Of a stretch of DNA of 64,000 nucleotides, positions 11,253 through 23,661 are shown piece after piece. The translations under genes and the position numbers were made by a program. The notes under the pieces are model-generated. The model was not told where the DNA came from. It did no database searches and worked only from the letters and a program-made list of their open reading frames with translations. The stretch's first letter is position 1; each line of letters opens with the position of its first letter. Origin of the DNA: Diplocarpon mali (taxonomy: Eukaryota > Ascomycota > Leotiomycetes > Helotiales > Drepanopezizaceae); the NCBI GenBank assembly GCA_024741835.1, contig JAENRP010000074.1:62001-126000 (forward strand), read 5' to 3'.

Positions 11253-14200
11253 GCTGTGAGATCTTGAATTTTCATTTTCTTACAGATCCTAGATTTAATT
11301 TTCTTGTTGCTTTATGTGGGGACTTTCAGGGGTCATGGGTAGATTTCTGTTGCTGAGAAAGCACGAAAATTTTACTATTATGTCTATTGCAACTTCGTAG
11401 AGAATGCATCCTCTGAATTATTCATCGAATCTTGCAGTGGTAGCCCTGGCGTGGATATTACTTTGATGCCGTGGAGCTTACACAAGTGAGCTTTTCTTAG
11501 TTCTAGCCAAATCGTGTTTTTATACCAAAACAAATGAGTTTTGAAACTTTGCATAATTACAACAATTGTTGTAATTTCTGGTATCTAATATATCGAAACT
11601 CAACCTGCTAGATACATTAAACCTGTCAATAGCTATGATCAAATTCTCCTATATTACTTTTATACATTTTAATCACTTTTGTTAGTTAGGAGAATCCACC
11701 TCTTGCCTAGATGGCGCGAAAATCTTAAATTTTTCTATTGATTCAACTTTTTTATCGATAGAGTATAGTAGTAAACACCTTAATGGCAGTATTAAACTAT
11801 ATAAAATCTAGTCCTGGGAACAACTCGGAGAATTTCTACCTGTAACATATTACTTATAAATCAGCTTTCATCTCAATAAGTCTAGAGATTTAAGAAGGGC
11901 ATTTTTGAGTTCTGTTAAGACAAAGGGCTAGGAGCAAACGAAGCACCGAGCTTAGTCAAGAAGAATTAGAACGTATATTCTAGTATATAGTATCATTCAA
12001 CTCTTTTGGCTTTCTGATTTTGCTTTTACTATTAGTAGGATTCTATATGTTCTAAAGTGATAAGTTGATTTTCTTATGGATTCTCCAAATGTTGTCGATT
12101 GACTTGAGCTTGAGGCGGAGTCCGTATCTATCTATAATATCAGTTCGTGTATGCGTATTGCTTTTTGAAATGGCCTATCGCGCGTGAATCTCATTGAATC
12201 TAGAGTCGCATGATTCTACATTGATGTAGACGGTGAGTTGAAAACTAGTAAGCATCATGTAATGCATGGCTTGAGATTATGTTTTTATGATTTAATGTAG
12301 GAGAGAAGCTGCCGCTTGTCAACTGGACTTCATGTTCAAATTCGAGTGTTTCTTTTGCATTTCAATTTTCTCAATACAAGATCTGCGAGCATTTAGTTCA
12401 CAGTCAACTTCTTTCGCCTTGTGACCGAAGTTTGCCGTCCAAGGGAAAAGGTGGGTTGATTGAGTCTCGAGTCATTCGTGCTCTCGATATCTCGCCAGAA
12501 AGGCTTCCTCTCCTTTCCAGAGCGACAGCTGATATTCGCCGCGAGTAATGCCCCACCTTCTCTCTCATATAATTACTAAAACAGAAGAAGAATCCGTTCC
12601 ACCAGTCACTGCATTCTGCCGCAGAACAAACTTGCGCCAGGCTGGATCGCGAGCTTAGATCTTGAAAGCCATACATTCCTGTAAAATTTCAGTATTTGCT
12701 TACTCGCACTTATCTAGAGCTTAAAAGATTGAAAATGTGGCTCTGGAGATTTGTGGCTGACCACCTCTGCGATGCGAAATCCAGCCGTCCTCCGGCTATC
12801 AAGCCCTCGAGTAAGAGACAAAATTTAGAGGTTTCTGATATCTCGTACGTCATCTCAGACTTTATATATCGACTTACACTTCTACCTGAGAATAATTCAA
12901 CGTCAGCCAGAGATCCGGCTTGATTATTTCCACTAACCATCTGCTGTGCAGAGACCTATCTACTACCGCCATCTTCATCATTGGCACAAATCGGCAAAAA
13001 CATCAATTCACAGAGAATCCATAAGTGCTTAATCAGATATCTTCAAGGCTGCCTTGCATAGCAATTTCTCCGAAGTCCAAATTCAAGTGTACATGACAAA
13101 GGACAGAACTGAACGGGCTTTCCGAGTTCTCCTGCATCGGATCTACTCCCAAAAGCTGCCAGAAAATTCTGATAGCCTGTCCCATAAGCCAGCGGGCGTC
13201 ATCGAAATCCACTATATTTTGATAGAGCCATAGGGCCTAGCAGATAAATACTCAATACCTTCGCTTCATAACGTTGCGATGTCTGCTTTGGACGACCATC
13301 GTACCATATCATTCCTGCATCTCAAGTACATCTAAAGACATACTGTTCCCAGTAGTCCTCTTCGGAAGTACATAGTCGATCTTTTTATTTTCGGAGGTGG
13401 TACGATATCTCCAAATGCAATTTTTTTATACAAAAAAAAGTCTTTAGCCTCGCGAGAAGCTGGTTGATATCGCTCGGGGACTATTCTTGGAGACTCCCAC
13501 ACCCAGTCCGTATCTCATCACTCCTGTCATCAGCAATTGCCACATCAAGACGGGCGATGAGTAGTTAATGTTTAAGCACAGTCAGGAGTACTCAAACAGA
13601 TTCGCATTTGAGTTTCAATACAAGTTCATCAAAGCACAGCATAGAGATCACTTCATATGGAGAAACAAACGCAGACTCTCCATTTACACTGCTTTGTATG
13701 GTCAATCTCAGAGATCTTATAGTAGAATTTCGGAGAGTAGAATGCAAGCTTTTGCAGATAAATTCTGCGTTGTGCCCCGAGTAAACTCAAATTTCTCATT
13801 AATCAGGTCAGATTGATCTAACCTCGGGGCCATGGATGAATCCTCCACTGTCGACAGTTCTAGAGTCGCTCTTTCGTAGTCGGAGAACCCGAAAAGTTTC
13901 TCACCCAGTCGAAGATATTCACTATCCCAAGTCAAGAACCATGTAAGCCTGTGACAATCTCGCCTCGCACCTAAGGATTGACATAACCAAGAAAGGCAGA
14001 TCTTTGCTCATACTGTACCAAAATCCAGATATTACAATCACAAGAGAAATACTAAAGTATATAGAGAGACGCTAATGAGAAAATGATGGCGAAAGATACT
14101 GCTCTGGTTAAGATACCAGCGCTAGACTCTGCACAGCTGCCCGAGTTGCAAAACGCAGCCTCCTGGCAGTCGAAGATAAAAAGTGAATATACTAACCCTC

Positions 14201-14307
14201 AAAAAGTAGCTTATACCTTCCATATTGGCCTAGGTAGCTATGAAAGCTTTGATAGCATGTAGTCTAGAATTAGATATTGCTAAATAGGTCAAGTCCTCCG
14301 TTGCAGC

Positions 14308-14350
14308 TGTAGTAGTAGAAGTAGTAGAAGTAGTAGAAGTAGTAGTAGTG
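14308..14350. repeat. GTAGTAGAA trinucleotide tract
   Basis: Runs of GTA and GAA triplets (AGTAGTAGAAGTAGTAGAAG). A simple repeat with no coding frame around it. Confidence 0.85.
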
Positions 14351-17300
14351 ATTATCTCTAGTAACTCACGGTTGTGACCTCTTCATCCTGGAGGCCCCGA
14401 AGGATATGCAGACGTGCCAAGCTGGGGAGCTACATACATAGGTCAAGCCCTTGTCTGATTCTATGATCAGATACAAGATATTGGCTGATTTTTATGATCG
14501 GAATGACTTACTGCCAGATTCTCGAAACCAAAGTTGAAATTTTGTCAAAGTAAAACTCGCATCGATACCATATTCTCTCTGCAATATCTGGGTTGACAAT
14601 CATGTTCGTCGAAAAGTCGTTTTAGGGACAGGATATATTGCTGGTAGAGCCTCTTGTATACATGATGTGGAGGTTGTCTGGTGCATATTCCACTCGGATA
14701 ACTCCTCATCATAACAACACTAGGCACAATCTCCTTGCTAGTCAGCAGCAAGTCTAGAAAGATTATGCGGAAAGTCAGTGGCTTTACATTATTTAACATC
14801 ACCTGAAAAATAATTCTCGCGGACTAACAGTGCAATGATAGCTGATAGCTAATTCTGTTCTATTTCTAGTGCTTAGTTGAAAAACTGATTACTGGTAAAC
14901 CCTAATGCAGCATGAATTCTCAAATCCAACCAAAACAGCCGGCCCCGCATATAAGCGAGAGCTCAGGGGGGATATTCTTGGCACAGTAGGAATACAGACG
15001 TGAATTGCTGTAACGTAATATACGGAGAAGAAATTATCTTCTACGAATTTATCTTAAATGATTCCCAACAACCACCTATCGACGCTAAGTTTTGCCTCCA
15101 AGGTTGCCAAAAAGGTTAGCACGTGATAATTTGTAATCTACGGCACCTTACGTATGGTCTTCCTTGCTTCGATTGAGGAGCTTATACTCGAAAGCCGAAC
15201 TCCTTGAAATAGGTGGCTCCTATTGGTTATTTTGAAAATGAGAAACTTATGGGAAAAAATCAGGCATTAGAAGGACTTGACTTGTATGGGTATCTCTTTG
15301 GATAAGAAAGTTTTCATTTAGCTAAACATCTTGTCACTGAATCTGTAGCTTTCCTAAATGAATATGACTCTATGTGCATGCAGAGTTGTAATTGACTCAT
15401 AAGCTCTGAAAAGCTTTTATAGAGAACTCATGTTTGATCATTATGATCTATTTAGAAAAGATTGCGTAGTAGCTAGATGGTATGTACGATAAGACCGCAA
15501 ATGTCTAAAGCTTTCGGAAAGTGCTAGCTTTATTCAACTCAAGGTTTAGTTATTTCGTAGTCAGAAGAACTCAATCTCTGCTCTGCAGACTCTGTAAAAG
15601 AATCTGCAGGTTCATAGGAGACACCGCGTACAGGTGTTGAGTCGTCGTCTCCCTTTCTAATTGTCTTGAATACGTTTATACACATTTTTCTAGGAACTTC
15701 TAAGCCTAAGAGGAAGTAGGCCGACTACTGGTGACGTCGAGTGTAATGTGATTTCTGATTTTTTGGCATAGCATACAAAAGCAAGAATGTATGTCCGTCC
15801 TAAGTTACTCACTTCTCTAAATGTAGAGCCCTAAATGCAGCTGTATTTTAGATTCGATTTGTTCATAGCTATGTGTTGAGCTGTAAACTAGGGGTTTCTC
15901 CAAGTGGTGAGCAGAAGCTTGTAAAAATCCGAATCTAACTATATACCTGATCTCCCTAAGTAGGGTTGCTCCATGGCCATTTCAGCGGCTAATAACATAA
16001 GCAGGTCCTGAGAGCCTCAGGCTCCTTACTGCGCAACACTATGAGTATACTCACAAGCAATCTCGGGGAAAATAAAGTCATCTTCTCCTGATCCGCCATG
16101 AGGTTAGCTTATTAGCCCCATACATCAATAACAAGTTCTCTTCGCGGCTTGCCTAGGTCAATGTACTGACCTCTGTCTGTATGATGAAACCAACCCAACA
16201 CTATGCGCCAGTTAAAAGATCTCATATCTTTGTCTACTCAATTTATGACTCTGCTACTGGGAGCCAGAGCTCTGGCAGGATAGAATCTCTTAAAGTGGTA
16301 TCTATTATCAGAGGTATGAAATATAAGGCTATAGAGAAATTTTTTTCATATTATCGTCCATTATATCACTGAAATTGACTTGCTAAAACTTCGTCATAAA
16401 CAGATGTTAGGTACTGTTAATGTCGCTCGCTTAGCAAGTTCTCCCTTGGCGTTGTCGTGAGAGGCTCCAGACTCGCTATCCTAGACTACAATAGCATCAG
16501 CTCTTAGTCCATACTATCAGTCGTAGTCACAAAATGGCATATATGTATTTCTAACAGACATCTCAGTGTTTTTCTCCTTCTAAACAATCTTCACACTTGA
16601 CAAACAGTCAATAGAACATCATAAACTCACTAAACAAACCCAAACAATGGCATCCTAACCCATCATGAGCCGCACTTCCAAGATAAAGGTCATTGAGATT
16701 TCAGACTAAGATAAATATTCAAATAGTGGTAATGCTCACAATGGACACTGTCGCATACTCCCAGGCTCAGACGTATGCATAGAGGCAATGACCCTTCACA
16801 CAACACCACCAAAGTATTGGCCCAGCTCGCCGACATACGATGGACCAGCTCCCCCCTTGCCGGATCACGATTCAACTCGCCGTATTAGAGCCGGGGCAAC
16901 GGATTACAAGCCATATTGTCGCGCGTGCTTCGCTCTCCATCGCCATAACAAATACCTAGCTTTCCATCTTACGAGCCATCATCACGTTCCTCGCCCGTTA
17001 AGGATGGAGATACAGCTGGCTTCTCCTAGTCGGTCTATTGTCCCGATGCGCCAAAGTAGTCCTCAGACTAAGTCAATCCCTATGACAGAGAAGGCGCACC
17101 AGCTCCATCATCGCCAGTGGAGGGTAACAGTTCCTCGAATATCCTCTCCCAATAATATAAGGGCTTAACACAGTATGAGAGCGCTATCTCCTCGCCAGAA
17201 TACTCTCCCAGCTCGCCGCAAAACCCATTCGGCGATGATTTCTCGGCTGAAGAGAGGGAAATACACCAGGCCTTACCTCGCCGTACATTCCACTTCATGA

Positions 17301-17674
17301 TCTGTACTCGCCGTTGTGGAGCCTCAACCGGCTTAACTACGACGGTCTTTCTTCCTTCGCCAATTTAAGTTGGAGAGAATGTAGAATATTGATTCCCCCC
17401 CCAAGAATTGCCGGCTGACTGGATTTTCAAACATGGATGCTGGCGGGATGAACCTTTTCAAGGCCCTGCAACGTCTTTGAAACACCTCAAACAAGCCGGC
17501 CACGACCAGTTGGGAGAACCGCATGTTTAATGCATGGTAAACGAGGCAAAAAGCTTTGTATCTGCACCCGCTCCAATCACTTTCGCAGGACTGGGAAAGC
17601 TGCCGCTCCAGGGTCTGACTCTAGTTTCTCTGAGATGGTTCAACCCCATGTAGGCAAACCGATATATATCCCGG

Positions 17675-18090
17675 CTACCAAGTAAATCTGTATATTCCCC
17701 TTTTCATAAGCTTGATACTGATATCACCAGGATCAATAACGAATAATTCTATTTTCTCGTCAGCCGAGAGCAACGGGTCTACAATGTCAGCCATAGCCTG
17801 TTCCCCCGTCCTCCACGCTTCGTCTATTACTCCCCCGTAGGCAAAGTAGCTGGGCCAAGGGGCTCGCCAGCCACCTTCTATTCCTTCCAGACATACCTCC
17901 AGTCCTCGACCATCTATGGCTTCAAGATATTCGCTGCGTGCTTCATCGCTCGCACCGCCCGCACCGGCGCCGGGCTCGACGAAGCGTTGAGAATGTTCCA
18001 GTTCTGGTACCACTGTACCTGACCATGGACCTCCAGATGCTTGTACTCCAGACCGATATACTGTATCCTCTCAACGCGACCTTTAAAGCA
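17675..18090 (-). pseudogene. decayed protein-coding fragment, family not identified
   Basis: On the minus strand two adjoining frames look protein-like. The upstream one (about 18090-17965) contains RIQYIGLEYKHLEVHGQVQW. The downstream one (17995-17675) contains GGWRAPWPSYFAYGG and DEKIELFVIDPGDISIK, then a stop. Joining them needs a frame change near 17965, and no plausible intron is there, so I read it as a frameshifted remnant. The first part faintly recalls the middle of fungal 2EXR or F-box-type proteins, but I would not insist. No start codon or upstream exons could be identified. Confidence 0.35.
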
Positions 18091-18301
18091 CTACGTCGAG
18101 ACCGAGGGGTGATTGGGTCCGTATGGCAGACCGAGCGGAGCCGGGAGAGGGACTTACGATTAATAGATTTGTGACTGGCCTTGTATGTGCTCGTTCTCAT
18201 CTGCGCTTGAATCAATGGACTAACATTCAATCAGTGAGCGGGAGAAGCAAATGAGGGCTTTAATGCTAGGGTGGGAGGCCCGATATCATGGATGTATGGT
18301 T

Positions 18302-18503
18302 CATGTAGGAATATAGTGACAAGGGTTCATATGAAGTTGAAGGCGCATGGACTATGTCAAATGAAAGCATTGGCATAGGCAGGCATAATCGAGTTTTCTC
18401 TCCCTCTCTCTCTCCCTCGGTACTCTAGATCATAAACAACTACAACGGAGAACTTCAGAAATCGATTCTATTCCAGTGTGCACACCTTATGAAACCAACA
18501 TTT
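18302..18503 (+). repeat. dispersed repeat, copy B
   Basis: Diverged copy of 11031-11252 in the same orientation, 7.3 kb away. The ATG and the GTGAGA donor-like site of copy A are changed here (ATCATAAAC, TTATGAAAC). Confidence 0.6.
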
Positions 18504-20102
18504 AGGGAGGAGGGGTGAGCAGAGCACCCCGTCTGTTGCTTTAGCCATGCTTCTGAAGAAAGGATCGGAAGAGCAAAAGCGTCATCTAACTCACTTCGTT
18601 ACTGCAAAGATTGGTTCAAGTGCTTCGACTTGTAGTCATTCGATTTTAACATCATTAGCTAGTAACAGCCAACATAAAAGGGCACGTCGTTTCTGTACAA
18701 GCATTGCATCAAAATATAGCTATATTGCTCGTCACAATACCCATCACCCAACCCCATCATCTCCACACGTAAACACCTCCATCGCCATCTAAGTACCCAG
18801 CTTTTGCTCGCTTAGATTAGGACAACTTGCCTTGTTCTCCCCTCATAACAAGCGCTGGTGGTATTGCGGAGCAACACCACTGCAACCTCCGATTCTGCTC
18901 CGCGATCACCCACGCCCAGATCTCTCTGGTTTATTATCAGGTACAAGCCATCCACGAACAGCCATGTTATGCCATCCCATCTCTGCACAAGTATCAAATC
19001 CAAAATCTTGCAAATATCGCCCCGCGCCCTCAGGTGTCCGCCGCAATGCCAGTCCCTTACTCTAAATTGAGAGGCGAAATTCAAAGTGGCTTTTTATGCC
19101 TAAAATCCGAATGGCTCAAGCAGTATCAAGGTATATTCCTACTTTTTAGAGCTGAAAATCGAATGAAATAAATCAGTGATCATGAGATATATCATCACTT
19201 TATTTTTCACATGTCATCAGGATGTTTATCGGTCTTTTGAGAGCTTTTCTCCCACTTTCAAGCGCGTGAATAAGATTCTTGGTACAGTTCCTACTCCTCA
19301 ATGCGAAGATGAAGCGGCGAGGACACGAGCCATCTCATCACTAGCTGGAAACAATCAATTTGTACGGTGCACAGGAGGGTATCACGCAAAAGATAGCGAA
19401 GGGTTTTGAACTTTGTTACATTTAAGCGAAGTATGATTCATTGGTACTACTAGAATAAGAGCCCGCATAATTATAAGCATTAAAGGGATAGAGATAAGAA
19501 AACTTGAGGGTGGGGGTCCAGTTTCCGGTTAGGATCCAGGGCCTGGGTTCCAGGGTTGCTTTAGTTGAATGTCGTCGCCGACCCGGAGTGCTTTTAGGTG
19601 AGTGGCAAGACTGGAAGGGATAGGGTAGGTTGGGGAAGAGGATAAATGAGGTTATGATACGTACCGAATGAATTTTTCCACCCCAGCAAGTAACCGGTCG
19701 GAGATTGGGATGTAGGAGAGGATGATGGGGCCGCTAGAGTACGTACCTCACAAGTAGAATATAAAAGACAACATTATGTGTCATTAGCCTGATCAGATGA
19801 AGAGACGTGGGGACGATGTGTGAGAAAAGAAAGTAGATGCCTAGTACGTCCTGCCCTCAACTGCATCTCAAAACTCTCACCCCCAAGAGTCTGGAGCCAA
19901 TGAAAGAAAAGAACGTAAAACCGCGCCGTAAAATCGTAAATGCCATGAAGAGACAAGACCCCTTGCTTAAGAAAGAAACAGACTACGTGATGCTATCCTC
20001 CCTCCATTTATGATGCTGGGCATATCAGAAACTACTTTCTGACTAACTCTTAAGACAATCTGACTGCCGGCGTATGTGTATCTGTACTGCGCAAGTTGGT
20101 AT

Positions 20103-20996
20103 CTACAACATCTCTTCATCTTCGGAGTATCCCGCGACTGTGACGCCGCCGACGTTATGGTGAAAGTACTGATCATAAGCTCCGTACTGGTTCTCCATGC
20201 TCTGTTGGCGTTGTTCGAGAAGAGTCTCCCAGTCGCTGCCCATTTTTGGGTAGGTATGCAGCTCTTGGATATTATTATAGACCGGATCAGTCGCGGGCTT
20301 GTGCATAAATACACCAATTTCAGAGCCGGGATGAGAATAGATATCCTTGGAATGAGCTGATTTTTGGTACTCACGTTGAGCCAGGACTTCGTAGCCGGAC
20401 TGCATGTAAGGCTCGGCGTCGGCGTTCGACCATCGACTATCGCCGCCTTGAATAGGTGTGAGAGGTGCAGCGGTGCTGGCATCGCTCATGGTATCCTCTG
20501 CTCCGTCTAAGCCCTGAACATCTCCTCCAGCTCGACTCATTCGCTCCTCCAGCATCTGCCGCTCGTAACGCAGCTTGGCCATAGCTTCCTCCTGCTGAAA
20601 AGAGGTTGCGGGCCAGTTACCCAGGTCTTGGGCCAGAGCGTGTCCGCCGTAGTTGGGAGGTGAGATTCTCCAAAGCTCGATAAGCCGCATTTGTTGCGAA
20701 GCGTCGGCGGTCTTGAAGAGGTCGATCTGCGAGGGGAAGAGAGTCATAACATCCACACCGTGTCTGCCAAGAATGATCTCTGTGGTGAGTTGGTCGGTCT
20801 GTGGAGGTTCGGAGGCTGGTCTGGAGGGCTGTTGGACAGCGACGTGCGAGGAGTGGTGGTAGTGTCGACTGATCGAGTAGACGTAGGGCTCTTCGACTGG
20901 CTTAGACTCCTCTTGATGGGGGGCAACATACACGGGGTGGGGTTGGAGAGAAAGATTTCTTTGGAGGAGCGCTGCAAGGTCGTCCTGAGTCGCCAT
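20103..20996 (-). CDS. conserved fungal protein of unknown function, 297 residues
   Basis: Single open frame starting MATQDDLAALLQRNLSLQPH. The central part ELWRISPPNYGGHALAQDLG followed by QQEEAMAKLRYERQMLEERM looks strongly conserved among ascomycetes as far as I recall, and the Arg/Glu-rich part after it should form a coiled coil. No catalytic motif, signal peptide or membrane segment is visible. The N-terminal 80 residues and the C-terminal tail (YSEDEEML) are low-complexity. A GTGAGT sits inside the frame near 20373, but the reading continues smoothly through it, so I keep one exon. The upstream 1.3 kb to pre10 is free of genes and serves both divergent promoters. Confidence 0.75.
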   Translation of the reverse strand: MATQDDLAALLQRNLSLQPHPVYVAPHQEESKPVEEPYVYSISRHYHHSSHVAVQQPSRPASEPPQTDQLTTEIILGRHGVDVMTLFPSQIDLFKTADASQQMRLIELWRISPPNYGGHALAQDLGNWPATSFQQEEAMAKLRYERQMLEERMSRAGGDVQGLDGAEDTMSDASTAAPLTPIQGGDSRWSNADAEPYMQSGYEVLAQREYQKSAHSKDIYSHPGSEIGVFMHKPATDPVYNNIQELHTYPKMGSDWETLLEQRQQSMENQYGAYDQYFHHNVGGVTVAGYSEDEEML

Positions 20997-22298
20997 GGTG
21001 GGCGAGACTTCGAGAGTAGCAAAAGGCTATTGCAGAAATGTCAGTGTACTGATCCTATGCAGGAAAGGCAGCATACCTTGCTGCGAATGGACTCGAGGTG
21101 TACGAGGGTTGCTTTGCAAAGCGCCAGTCTGTCTTCAAAGTTCCTCAAAAGGGGGAGGAGGAACGATGGTTGTCTTGGGGGGTAAGGGAGGCCTGGAGTA
21201 AGAGAGTGCAGCAAGAGGCAGCAAAGACTCGAGAGCGGCAGACTTGGACAAGTACGAGAGATTTGCTAGTTTGCTTTATATTCACTATGCTATTTAGAGT
21301 ATTTGAGGTAGAGTGCGAGAAACGAAACCAGAGTCCAGGTGGAGTCGATGGGGTAGGCTCGATGGCCGCTCCGCAAGGCCAGAGCGAGAGGGCAACGCAA
21401 AGGAGTCGAGTCGAGGTCCAGGATGAGTTTGTATCAAAGAGGTTGTTCTTTATGTTTTGGTGAAAGGGATGAGGAGGTGGAAAGAGAGAAAGGTTGGAAG
21501 GTTTAAATATCTTGAAGGTGTCGATACGAGACGATCCAGTAAGATACCCCTCCTTAGGTAATCAACCAAGAGATGTGCTGTGACGGGACAGTGAGGCCCC
21601 CACTCGTCTCTCTGAAACATAGAAGCTCTCTAAGCGCGATAGTTAATGGACCGTGACTGTGACTATATTTGCCAATAGATCCACGACACGAAGCAAAATA
21701 GTGGCCCGATGGAGACCTGGCTACGCTTCTTTTTTCAAACTCCGTTGTCGAGCTTGTCGCAGATAATCAGTACTTTCTTGGCTCAAAGGCACCGCTGTCA
21801 TGAGACATCACAATGCGAAAAGTACCGCCAGCGAGAAATTGTGACTGGATAAGAAGATTCGACGCTGATATGAGCCGTTGTTTTCAGATTTGTTAGGGAA
21901 TAAACTACCATAAGGCATTTCTTAGGGCCAAAAATACTTGTTTTCAAGGTATAACGCACGTGACGCCCACCGTAAGAGCCCAGCTTGCCTATCGACTCCG
22001 TACTGACCAGTGTCCAAGCACATATAAGCCATTTACGAAACGATTCAGTTATGACATGGCAGCTCTGCAAGATATATGCGGGTTCTGCATTGTATCACGT
22101 GATTATACTCTTGTGCCTCACTTGTGCCTGCATCGTGTGGCATCAATGATCAGCGCTAGTCAGACGCGCGCTTCATCGTGCCTGGAGCTTGACCGTGTAA
22201 ACGTCGTATGCCGATCTGACAGCTTCAATAGGCATATCCTGCTGAACTAAATCCTATTCCATTGACATTACGGACTTCCTTGCCACCGGGACCCCATC
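20997..22298. other. divergent promoter region between the unknown-function gene and pre10
   Basis: Gene-free. Plus-strand frames at 20995-21463 overlap the 5' leader of the minus-strand gene and lack protein-like composition. Long intergenic distance on a shared divergent promoter is the only feature I see. Confidence 0.5.
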
Positions 22299-23320
22299 AT
22301 GGTAAGCTTCAACATTCCTGAAATCCCATTCACTTATTACAGAAACACCCCAACGCTGATATCCTTAGACTTCCATCGGTACAGGCTACGATCTCACAAA
22401 TTCGGTCTTCTCGCCCGACGGACGGAATTTTCAGGTCGAATATGCAGTCAAGGCGGTTGAGAATGGCGGGACATCAATTGGTCTTCGGTGCAAAGATGGT
22501 GTCGTGCTTGCGGTTGAGAAGATCATCACAAGCAAGCTGCTGAAGGCTGGAGCAAACAAGCGCATTGCAACGATTGACAGACATATGGGCGCAGTCAGTG
22601 TCTCCTCGACATCTTTACTCATCATGCTTCTTGGTCAGATAGCAGCTAATACATTGATAGGTCTCCTCAGGTCTCGTACCAGATGGCCGGCATTTTGTCT
22701 CCCGCGCGCGCGACGAAGCAGCAAGCTGGCGTAAAACTTACAAGACCCCAATCACAACCAAGGATCTCGCCAGCCGCATGGGTGGATACATGCAAGCCTA
22801 CACGCTCTACTCCTCGGTCCGCCCCTTCGGCGTCACCGCGATTGTTGGCGGCTGGGATTCGGAGCTCGAGCTACCAGTTGACGGCCAAGTAGGCAGCGGG
22901 CCATCGATCGGTTCTGGCGGCAAGATAGAGGGAAAAAAGTATGGTGGACCCGGTCTCTACATGATCGAGCCGTCTGGGCTTTACTGGGGATACTACGGTG
23001 CCGCCACGGGCAAGGGACGTCAGACAGCCAAAGCGGAAATGGAGAAGCTGGATTTGGCTGCGGGGAACTTGAGCTTGCTGGATGGTGTCAAGGCTGCGGC
23101 GAATATCATCTACACCGCGCATGCTGACAATAAGGACAAGGAGTTTGAGCTGGAGATGACCTGGATCAGCAATCTGGAAGGGCCGACCAAGGGCAGACAT
23201 GAGGAGGTTCCGAAGGAGTTGCTGCAGGAGGCGGAGAAATTGGCCAAGAAGGCGTTAGAGGGCGAGGACGATGATGATGAGGTCGAGAAGCCGGCAGAGG
23301 ATGACAAGATGGAGGAGTAG
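22299..23320 (+). CDS. pre10: 20S proteasome subunit alpha-7 (yeast Pre10 type), 295 residues
   Basis: The exons are 22299-22301 (only the ATG), 22369-22593 and 22661-23320, in frame over 888 bases. Intron 1 splits directly after the start codon. Intron 2 has a GTCAGT donor and a GCTAAT branch. The protein starts [20 protein letters not shown] followed by NFQVEYA, the N-terminal signature of proteasome alpha subunits, which gate the catalytic chamber. It continues with [19 protein letters not shown] and with SVRPFGV and [16 protein letters not shown], typical of alpha-7. The acidic tail [16 protein letters not shown] is also typical of this subunit. Alpha subunits lack the catalytic threonine, as here. 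It acts in the cytosol and nucleus in ubiquitin-dependent protein breakdown. Confidence 0.95.
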
Positions 23321-23661
23321 ATGTGTAGGTTACCCATCACACTGTATTAACACAAAACTACTTATTTGCTCGCTGTCAGGGCGCTGGGCAACAAATGAAT
23401 AATCTCTCTGCAGCTCCCCTACGATTGGCTGGCGAAGAAGGAGTGTCTTTGGTTAATCGATTTGCTAAGTGATTGCACCCAACATGAACGTCACACATAA
23501 CAACACTAGACACTGTCAGCGACGAATCCAATCTATTCCACAAAATTCAACCGAGACCCAAACTCCGATATAACGAACAGATGATGTTCATACCAAACAA
23601 AGCCCTTAAAACCCACTACCCAACACGCGTCTTTCCGGTCTTCCCAGCTGCCCAATCTTAA
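23321..23661. other. convergent 3' intergenic region
   Basis: The 3' ends of pre10 (plus) and the CxxC protein gene (minus) face each other here. No gene or repeat seen. Confidence 0.6.

Larger units (their letters stand above)
9753..20102. other. 10 kb region without an intact gene
   Basis: Mostly AT-rich sequence with short random frames. I could pick out a diverged dispersed repeat (11031-11252 and 18302-18503), a GTA/GAA trinucleotide tract near 14310-14350, and decayed coding-like fragments at 16.8-18.1 kb. The AT-rich composition would suit old, RIP-damaged transposon remains, but I could not name any element. Confidence 0.5.

Noticed and set aside
18812..19171. Overlapping frames on both strands (for example KILDLILVQRWDGITWLF on minus)
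   Set aside because: Both strands are open over the same bases, neither has neighbouring exons or a known motif, so I could not support a gene.
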